Below are positions 27,332 to 33,802 of a DNA stretch of 33,802 nucleotides, piece by piece. Origin of the DNA: Bacteroidota bacterium (GTDB taxonomy: Bacteria; Bacteroidota; Bacteroidia; Chitinophagales; Chitinophagaceae); the NCBI GenBank assembly GCA_014190475.1, contig BJGL01000019.1:1-33802 (forward strand), written 5' to 3'. Numbering within the stretch: the stretch's first letter is position 1; every line of letters starts with the position of its first letter. A program made the translations under genes and the position numbers. The notes below the pieces were generated by a model, which was not told the origin of the DNA, did not search any database, and was given only the letters and a program-made list of their open reading frames with translations.

Positions 27332-28753
27332 TCAATTTTTTAAAGTAGAGGAGCAGGTGCTATCACTTAGATTAAATTTACCGCTGTCTTTAATTGATTT
27401 GAATCCTCCTTTTACATCGATGAGTTTATCAAAGCCTCTTGCACGTAAAATTGAAGTGAAAATCATAGAGCGGTATCCTCCGGCACAGTGTACATAATAT
27501 GTTTTATTCTTATCGATTTGTGCCATGCTTTCATTAATCACATCGAGTGGTGTGTTTTCTGCTTGACAGATATGCTCGCTGAGGTATTCGCTTTTTTTCC
27601 GCACATCTAATATATCAACGGGTTGTTTCTCAAGGATGGCAGCTAACAAGTCGGCATCCACCGATTGAATTTGATCAATCTCTTTACCGGCTTGTTTCCA
27701 GGCTGCAAATCCGCCTTTCAAATAGCCAATAGTGTGATCATATCCCACACGTGCTAACCGTGTAACAACTTCCTCTTCGCGGCCTTCATCACAAACCAAT
27801 AAAATTTCTTGTTTGATATCGGGGATCATCGCACCAACCCAAGGGGCAAACTGACCGTCTATTCCAATATTGATTGAATTCGGTACAAAACCTGCTGCAA
27901 ACGTCTGCGGTGCCCGTGTATCTAGAATCAAGGCACCCGTTTCGTTGGCGGCCGCTTCAAAGGCCTCAGGACTCATGGCTTGTTGACCGCGCTCCAACAC
28001 CTTGTCAATACTTTCATATCCTTGAATATTCATCATCACATTCAAGGGGAAATAGGCCGGAGGTGCTGCTAATCCTTCAGTTACTTCTTTGATAAACTCC
28101 TCTTTAGTCATATCGGCACGTAGTGCGTAATTATTTTTCTTTTGATTGCCCAATGTGTCCGTAGTTTCCTTGCTCATATTTTTTCCGCAAGCACTACCGG
28201 CTCCATGTGCAGGGTATACTATTACGCTATCGGGCAACGGCATAATTTTATTACGAAGTGAATCAAAAAGATAGCTAGCTAATTTTTCTTGTGTTAAATC
28301 ACTGGCTACTTTTTGTGCCAGATCGGGACGGCCCACATCTCCAATAAAAAGTGTATCACCCGAGAATAAGCCAGTCGGCGTGCCTTGTTCGTCCAATAAT
28401 AAATAGCAGGTACTTTCCATCGTATGCCCAGGTGTATGCAAAACTCTTAAGGTGAGTGCGCCTACTTTAAATTCTTGACCATCTTTGGCAATGATTGCCT
28501 CAAAGGCAGGGTTCGCATTGGGGCCGTATACGATGGGAGCGCCAGTTTTTTTGCTTAGGTCGAGATGCCCGGAAACAAAGTCTGCATGAAAATGCGTCTC
28601 CAACACATATTTGATAGTAGCACCATTACGTGCAGCTTTCTGAATGTAGGGGGCTACTTCACGAAGCGGATCAATTACTACTGCTTCACCATTACTTTCA
28701 ATGTAATAAGCACCTTGCGCTAAACAACCGGTATAAATCTGTTCAACTTTCAT
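27332..28753 (-). CDS. MBL-fold hydrolase fused to two rhodanese domains (persulfide dioxygenase-rhodanese-like)
   Basis: 473 aa; ETHFHADFVSGHLDL, HTPGHTMEST and FSGDTLFIGDVGRPDL (ETHE1/PDO-like), then rhodanese domains with LLVCDEGREEE and YVHCAGGYRSM loops. Confidence 0.9.
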   Translation of the reverse strand: MKVEQIYTGCLAQGAYYIESNGEAVVIDPLREVAPYIQKAARNGATIKYVLETHFHADFVSGHLDLSKKTGAPIVYGPNANPAFEAIIAKDGQEFKVGALTLRVLHTPGHTMESTCYLLLDEQGTPTGLFSGDTLFIGDVGRPDLAQKVASDLTQEKLASYLFDSLRNKIMPLPDSVIVYPAHGAGSACGKNMSKETTDTLGNQKKNNYALRADMTKEEFIKEVTEGLAAPPAYFPLNVMMNIQGYESIDKVLERGQQAMSPEAFEAAANETGALILDTRAPQTFAAGFVPNSINIGIDGQFAPWVGAMIPDIKQEILLVCDEGREEEVVTRLARVGYDHTIGYLKGGFAAWKQAGKEIDQIQSVDADLLAAILEKQPVDILDVRKKSEYLSEHICQAENTPLDVINESMAQIDKNKTYYVHCAGGYRSMIFTSILRARGFDKLIDVKGGFKSIKDSGKFNLSDSTCSSTLKN

Positions 28754-28780
28754 AATTCTTATTTTTTATCTGTTCATGTA

Positions 28781-28788
28781 CAAAATTC
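28781..28788 (-). promoter_or_regulatory. Candidate -7 element (GAATTTTG) for the MBL-rhodanese gene
   Basis: Minus strand GAATTTTG resembles TAnnTTTG and sits 28 nt upstream of the ATG at 28753. Confidence 0.25.
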
Positions 28789-28807
28789 GGGATTTCATTT
28801 GCTGTTA

Positions 28808-28825
28808 ATGTGATTCTTATCACAT
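28808..28825. promoter_or_regulatory. CRP/FNR-family-type operator palindrome
   Basis: Perfect 7-4-7 inverted repeat ATGTGAT-TCTT-ATCACAT, containing TGTGA-N6-TCACA, located upstream of the MBL-rhodanese gene. Confidence 0.55.
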
Positions 28826-28828
28826 CCC

Positions 28829-29668
28829 TCAATGACCAGCTCCCCAGCTCTCTTTTATCAAGATGTAAAGGCCCATTACCAATACAAACCAGCCAAATCC
28901 TTTTTTAAGCTTATTCCCATCTATCTTTTTACTCAGTTGATTTCCTATTATAATCCCCACCACGGCCATTGAAGTTACAAATCCAAGTAGCGTCCAATCT
29001 ATTGACTGCTCAGTTAAATCGCCCGTAAACCCAATTAGCGATTTAGCAGCGATGATCAGGAGCGAAGTTCCAACAGCTTGTTTCATGGGTAGCCCTGTCA
29101 GTATTACCAAGGCCGGTATGATCAAGAAACCACCTCCTGCGCCAACCAGACCGGTCAACAAGCCGACCACCGCTCCCTCTACGAGTATCAGCGGGTAATT
29201 AAAGGACTGTGGTTTGGTTGCATCTGCACCCAAAGACTTTTGCGTCCGGATCATGGAAAACGAAGCGGCTACCATTAGCAAAGCAAAAAGCAGCATCAAT
29301 AACATACTTTTTGTAAGTATAAATTCTCCCCATTGCCCCAGTTCAGTAGGAATAGCCGGAAGAATCCATTTGCGTGTGGCATACACTGTGATGATAGAAG
29401 GTGCTCCAAAGATCAATGCGGTTTTGAGGTTCACCTGTCCTTCTTTGTATTTGGGAAAAGCGCCAATAGCACTAGTGGTGCCTACAATAAAAAGTGAATA
29501 GGCAGTAGCTTGTAAAGGGTTCACCCCAAATAAATAAACTAATACGGGTACCGTTAAAATAGAGCCACCCCCACCAATCAGCCCCAAAGAAAGACCAATC
29601 AGCAAAGAAGCTAGGGCTCCGAAAATTGTGCTGCTTTCAAGTTGTAGACTGAGTAGAAGCGTTGTCAT
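28829..29668 (-). CDS. TauE/SafE family sulfite exporter-like permease
   Basis: 279 aa; [39 protein letters not shown] and [39 protein letters not shown] repeats. Confidence 0.93.
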   Translation of the reverse strand: MTTLLLSLQLESSTIFGALASLLIGLSLGLIGGGGSILTVPVLVYLFGVNPLQATAYSLFIVGTTSAIGAFPKYKEGQVNLKTALIFGAPSIITVYATRKWILPAIPTELGQWGEFILTKSMLLMLLFALLMVAASFSMIRTQKSLGADATKPQSFNYPLILVEGAVVGLLTGLVGAGGGFLIIPALVILTGLPMKQAVGTSLLIIAAKSLIGFTGDLTEQSIDWTLLGFVTSMAVVGIIIGNQLSKKIDGNKLKKGFGWFVLVMGLYILIKESWGAGH

Positions 29669-29681
29669 GGCGCTAGTATGT

Positions 29682-30977
29682 TCATGCGGGGTCTATTAAA
29701 ATAGTTTCCATTTTCATACTCCTACTTCCCTTGATAAGGAAATGGGTGTGGGAGAAGTTTTGTGCACGAAACCAACCTGCAGCTTCATTCGAATTTTTAA
29801 ATTGGATATACGGATGTGAAAGTTCTGCAAATCCATCTCCTACCAGTACAACCTCTTTCCAATTATGGGATCGAATGAGTTCGATTAATTGCAGGTGCTC
29901 TTGCTTACTTTCTTCCCCTAACTCTGCCATAGATCCGAGTAATAATACTTTTTGAGTGGCCTCCAACTTGCTAAAATTTTGAATAGCTACTTGCATACTG
30001 CTTGGATTGGCATTGTAGGCATCCAGAATAATGGTGTTGGTATTTTTTTGGATTAACTGCGAACGGCTATTTGTTGGTTGATAGTGTTCGATCGATTTTT
30101 TTATTTTTTCTGCGGGTACACCAAAATAACGACCCACACTTACTGCCAACAATACATTTGATAAATTATAATCACCCACTAATTGTGTATGTAAGGAGGG
30201 TATTGCTTCAAATTTTTCAGCGGGTTGAATGGTTACATTCAAATATGGGTCAGCAGATTGGATATTTCCGCATGTTTGTGCCGCTTGCGTTCCATAGGTC
30301 ACAATATTGGAAATACCCATTGACATCGGATGTAAGTAATCAAGGTCTTGGTTTAAAAAAATTGTTCCCTGGTTCGCCCTTATAAAATCGTATAGTTCGC
30401 CCTTGCCCTTTCTTACGCCTTCCACACCTCCAAACCCCTCGAGATGTGCTTTACCACAATTGGTAATTATACCATGTGTTGGTAAGGTGTACGTGCAATA
30501 GCCGGCAATTTCTTGTTGGTGGTTGGCGCCCATTTCTATCACCGCTAATTCCGCATCTTTATGAACGCGCAGCAACGTCAGGGGAATGCCAATGTGATTA
30601 TTCAGATTTCCCTGTGTTGTATACGTCCGGAAGCTGCTCGCCAGTACCGCATGGACTAATTCTTTAGAGGTGGTTTTCCCATTGCTACCAGTGATAGCAA
30701 TAAAAGGAATATTGAATTGTTGACGATGAAATTTTGCCAATTGCTGTAGGGTGGTCAACGTATTTTCAACCAGGATTGTTCTTTTGTCTACATAGGCAGC
30801 TGCATCATCTATGATAGCGGCCGCTGCTCCAGCTTCCAATGCTTTTTTTGCAAATTGGTTACCATTGAAATTTTCTCCGCGTAGTGCAAAAAAAATACAA
30901 CCTGGTTTTAATTGCCGGGTATCCGTTTCTACATGGGGGTATTGTTGGAATAATGCGTAGAGTGATTCAATAGACAT
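29682..30977 (-). CDS. murF: UDP-N-acetylmuramoyl-tripeptide--D-alanyl-D-alanine ligase
   Basis: 431 aa; DTRQLKPGCIFFALRGENFNGNQF, ITGSNGKTTSKEL, EMGANHQQEIAGYC, LDAYNANPSSM and LLGSMAELGEES. Confidence 0.95.
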   Translation of the reverse strand: MSIESLYALFQQYPHVETDTRQLKPGCIFFALRGENFNGNQFAKKALEAGAAAAIIDDAAAYVDKRTILVENTLTTLQQLAKFHRQQFNIPFIAITGSNGKTTSKELVHAVLASSFRTYTTQGNLNNHIGIPLTLLRVHKDAELAVIEMGANHQQEIAGYCTYTLPTHGIITNCGKAHLEGFGGVEGVRKGKGELYDFIRANQGTIFLNQDLDYLHPMSMGISNIVTYGTQAAQTCGNIQSADPYLNVTIQPAEKFEAIPSLHTQLVGDYNLSNVLLAVSVGRYFGVPAEKIKKSIEHYQPTNSRSQLIQKNTNTIILDAYNANPSSMQVAIQNFSKLEATQKVLLLGSMAELGEESKQEHLQLIELIRSHNWKEVVLVGDGFAELSHPYIQFKNSNEAAGWFRAQNFSHTHFLIKGSRSMKMETILIDPA

Positions 30978-31002
30978 ACTGCAAAGGTACTTGGACCACT
31001 AT

Positions 31003-31031
31003 AAAAAAACCCTCCGAAAGAGGAGGGTTTT
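31003..31031 (-). terminator. Intrinsic terminator downstream of gldJ-like gene
   Basis: AAAACCCTCC-GAAAGA-GGAGGGTTTT (31006-31015 / 31022-31031); on the minus strand it is followed by a T tract (TTTTTTTAT). Confidence 0.88.
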
Positions 31032-31051
31032 GAATTTGGTAAGATTTATTC

Positions 31052-32617
31052 TTAGCGTTTTTGTCTTTTTGTAGGGAAGTATTGTCCTGTTTTGCGCTTG
31101 TTCCCAAGTTCGGGGCTTCCTACCCGGTTCATAGCACAACGGAATCCAATTGTGGCAGCGGAAAGATCCTCCTCTAAATAGCGACGGGCTCCAGGGCTTA
31201 ACCAATAAGCACGGTCGTTCCAGCTTCCTCCTTTGAATACTTTGGAGCGTTCAGGATCCAACAGCGTTGAAGTTCCATATGCGTAGGCGGCAGAAGATAG
31301 GGAGTCACCATCGAGGTAATTAATTACATTACCTTTTTGATAATTTCTTCTATTACGCGCATCTGCCTCAGTTACTTCTAACATTTTTACACGACCTAAT
31401 GAATCTTTTTCATAACGAGCAGAAGGATCCAAGGTGGTAGAGTCTGCTACGTAGAGCTTCATGAACTTGTTACCACGGAAAGGGGCTGGTTGATCGTCGA
31501 AATCTAAATTGGAGAGTGGACGATAAGTGTCCTCTACCCACTCACTCACATTACCTGCCATGTTATAGAGTCCAAATGCATTTGGGTAATAAGATTCTAC
31601 TGGGGCGGTATAGAAAGAACGGTCATTCAAGCCACCTGCTACACCCGCATTGTCTCCACTTCCTCTTTTAAAGTTGGCATAGAACTGACCTTGCAAACTT
31701 CCTCTGCGGTTTTCACGAAGACCATTCACATTTTGTGCCCAAGGATAAACTTGTTTATTCGATTGCAGCTCCTCTCCACGTTTCCCTTCTTTCAAACTTG
31801 TACGTGGATTTTGTCCAATCAAACCATAGGCAGCATATTCCCACTCTGCTTCAAATGGAAGACGGTATTCTGGGCTAACAATTCCTGATTCCAAAGAGGG
31901 TTGTTGTGGTGCTCGGCCACGGCTGGCGCGCATGGCTTTACCGGGAGGTGCAGTATAAAGCCCGAGTAGATAAGAGCGAGTATTAAAATTATTATCGCCT
32001 TGCTGGGCGCCGGGCTTTAAGTTATTCTTATTGATATATCCTTTGTCTACTAGGGTAGATTCGTTATAACGATCTGTTCTCCACAAACAAAAATCCTTCG
32101 CCTGCTTCCAGCTTACACCTACAACCGGATAATAATTGAAGGCAGGATGACGAAAATAAAGTTCAACGGAGGGTTCATTGTAGCTTAACTCACTTCTCCA
32201 AACTAACGTATCTGGGAGTGCACCTTCAACAATTTTTACATTCTCAGGATCAGAAGGATCAAATATTTTGGCCAACCAGAAAATGTACTCGCGGTAGTGC
32301 ACGTTGGCAACCTCTGTGCGATCCATGTAAAAGGAAGGAACAGAAACACGACGGGGGATGTTATTCCAGTCTCCCATTACATCTTCTTCGGTTTGTCCCA
32401 TGGTAAAGGTTCCTCCCTCTACAAAAACTAAACCGGGTCCGGTGGCCTGGTCTTTAGCCTGGGCAACCTGAAAACCACCTTTTTCATTGTAGTTCCAGCC
32501 TGTAACACTTGACTTAGGAGATTTTTTTGCAAAAATTCCTTTGCCTTTGCAGGAACTGAGCAATACAAAACCTGACAGAGCCAGGAGGATAAAAATTGGA
32601 CGTTGCATTTGTAGCAT
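31052..32617 (-). CDS. gldJ: Gliding motility/T9SS-associated lipoprotein GldJ (formylglycine-generating-enzyme-like fold)
   Basis: 521 aa; lipobox VLLSSC; SSVTGWNYNEKGGFQV; GTFTMGQTEEDVMGDWNNIPRRVSVPSFYMDRTEVAN; GNVSEWVEDTYRP; FKGGSWNDRAYWLSPGARRYL. Adjacent to murF and porV. The start may be the internal ATG at 32608. Confidence 0.85.
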   Translation of the reverse strand: MLQMQRPIFILLALSGFVLLSSCKGKGIFAKKSPKSSVTGWNYNEKGGFQVAQAKDQATGPGLVFVEGGTFTMGQTEEDVMGDWNNIPRRVSVPSFYMDRTEVANVHYREYIFWLAKIFDPSDPENVKIVEGALPDTLVWRSELSYNEPSVELYFRHPAFNYYPVVGVSWKQAKDFCLWRTDRYNESTLVDKGYINKNNLKPGAQQGDNNFNTRSYLLGLYTAPPGKAMRASRGRAPQQPSLESGIVSPEYRLPFEAEWEYAAYGLIGQNPRTSLKEGKRGEELQSNKQVYPWAQNVNGLRENRRGSLQGQFYANFKRGSGDNAGVAGGLNDRSFYTAPVESYYPNAFGLYNMAGNVSEWVEDTYRPLSNLDFDDQPAPFRGNKFMKLYVADSTTLDPSARYEKDSLGRVKMLEVTEADARNRRNYQKGNVINYLDGDSLSSAAYAYGTSTLLDPERSKVFKGGSWNDRAYWLSPGARRYLEEDLSAATIGFRCAMNRVGSPELGNKRKTGQYFPTKRQKR

Positions 32618-32713
32618 AAAGCTTCGATTGGTATTGTCTAACGCAGGTTTAAGCCGGGATATTGCCCCGGTTCTTTTCCCTTGATTTACAGGGCTTGCGA
32701 ATTTAAGTAGTTT

Positions 32714-32749
32714 GGGGCAAATACAATTCCTGCCCCCTTTTATTTTTTT
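32714..32749 (+). terminator. Terminator-like hairpin in the gldJ-porV intergenic region
   Basis: GGGGCA (32714-32719) / TGCCCC (32731-32736) perfect arms followed by C then TTTTATTTTTTT. Confidence 0.5.
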
Positions 32750-32945
32750 AAGACCTAATTTGTTTCAAGTCAATGGTTTATGTAAAAATTGGGGAGAAGA
32801 AGAATTTTTAAAAAAAAGGTTTATTTTAACAATATAATTGAAATAGAGGCGTTTACCTTCTGTCGGAGTCTTCTAATTAGGAAGAAAATCTATACGGAAG
32901 TTGCTCATTATGACTGATTTCCCGAAGTTTGAAAAAAATTCCTTT

Positions 32946-32979
32946 TTGGAGGGCTTTTTGATCAAAAACGCTATATTTA
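32946..32979 (+). promoter_or_regulatory. Candidate promoter of porV
   Basis: TTG (32946-32948) and TATATTTA (32972-32979) resemble Bacteroidota TTTG / TAnnTTTG elements. The 23-nt spacing is slightly long. ATG at 33001. Confidence 0.3.
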
Positions 32980-33000
32980 CACACTACTAAAAATTTTCTA

Positions 33001-33802
33001 ATGAGACTAACTGCTTTAAAACTGACTGCCAGCATCCTGCTATTATGTGGTCTGACTGCAAATGTTAATGCGCAGACTGACCCAATCAATGTGGTTACAA
33101 CTGCCGTTCCTTTCCTTCGTATTTCTCCTGACGCACGTTCAGGTGGTATGGGTGAAATGGGAGTAGCTACTTCTCCAGATACTTATTCTGCTATCTGGAA
33201 CGTTGCAAAAGTTGCTTTCAACACATCTGATGCACGTATTTCTGCTACTTACACTCCATGGATGAAGGACCTAGTAAACGATGTTTACCTGGCTTCTGTT
33301 ACAGGGTTCAAGAAATTAGACGACAATCAGGCTTTGTCTGCCTCTGTTCGTTATTTCAGCCTTGGCAACATTCAGTTCACTGATTTCACAGGTGCTCCTC
33401 TGGGAACAGAGCACAGACCTCGTGAGTTTGGTGTAGATCTTGGTTATTCTCGCAAACTTTCTGATAAAAGTGGTGTTGGTATCACTTTGAAATATATCAA
33501 TTCAGACTTGACTGGTGGATTGACTAACGGTAGCACTACCTATAAGACTGGTTCTTCTGTAGCAGCTGACCTTGCTTACTACCATGATGGCAAGAAGAAT
33601 GGTACTGGCCTTGCTTGGGGTGCTGTGCTTTCTAACTTGGGTGCTAAGATTGCTTACACAAGCAATGCAGATGCAAAGGATTTCATTCCTGCTAACCTTG
33701 GTTTAGGTTTGAATTACACAAAAAAATACAATAACACCAATACTCTTTCTTTTGGTGCTGAGTTTAATAAGCTTCTTGTTCCAACACCTCCCGGTGCTGG
33801 TG
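33001..33802 (+). CDS. porV: Type IX secretion system outer membrane protein PorV (LptO), 3' truncated by window edge
   Basis: Open from ATG 33001 to the window end: MRLTALKLTASILLLCGLTANVNAQTDPINVVTTAVPFLRISPDARSGGMGEMGVATSPDTYSAIWNVAKVAF... with PorV-type N-terminus and beta-barrel pattern. Absent from the ORF track because it has no stop in the window. Confidence 0.9.
   Translation, partial: MRLTALKLTASILLLCGLTANVNAQTDPINVVTTAVPFLRISPDARSGGMGEMGVATSPDTYSAIWNVAKVAFNTSDARISATYTPWMKDLVNDVYLASVTGFKKLDDNQALSASVRYFSLGNIQFTDFTGAPLGTEHRPREFGVDLGYSRKLSDKSGVGITLKYINSDLTGGLTNGSTTYKTGSSVAADLAYYHDGKKNGTGLAWGAVLSNLGAKIAYTSNADAKDFIPANLGLGLNYTKKYNNTNTLSFGAEFNKLLVPTPPGAG

Noticed and set aside
32877-33089. 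Minus-strand 70-aa ORF 32877..33089
   Set aside because: Overlaps the porV start and promoter region antisense, with no recognisable features.
1-33802. CRISPR arrays, transposases, phage or toxin-antitoxin and defence modules
   Set aside because: I saw no regularly spaced direct repeats and no recognisable protein families of these kinds on either strand.

Overview
The window looks like a Bacteroidota chromosome segment, probably Chitinophagaceae-like. That placement rests on SusC/SusD, type IX secretion (T9SS) and Gld genes, and TAnnTTTG-type promoters. It is gene-dense, with about 25 protein-coding genes, one tRNA-Ser(GGA) and several intrinsic terminators. I saw no transposase, integrase, phage gene or CRISPR array. 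Two real genes run off the window edges and are missing from the ORF track: an Asp-box/BNR (sortilin-like) secreted protein (<1..2461, minus) and porV (33001..>33802, plus). Identifiable modules are: an M24 peptidase; a cluster of three related 'MEVH' single-pass membrane proteins plus a lipoprotein; prolyl oligopeptidase and an Ig-repeat T9SS cargo protein; a long-form isocitrate dehydrogenase; DUF1003-VIT1/CCC1; an orphan SusCD pair; a compact Mo-hydroxylase/aspartyl protease/DCC operon without an FAD subunit; a sulfur operon (TauE, MBL-rhodanese, rhodanese, DUF2490); and murF-gldJ-//-porV. The observations most worth follow-up are the MEVH cluster with its ancient head-to-head duplication, a perfect CRP/FNR-type palindrome upstream of the MBL-rhodanese gene, the FAD-less Mo-hydroxylase operon, an unannotated 25-aa membrane microprotein, and terminator-like hairpins in the gldJ-porV intergenic region. 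No clearly new defence or mobile system was found.
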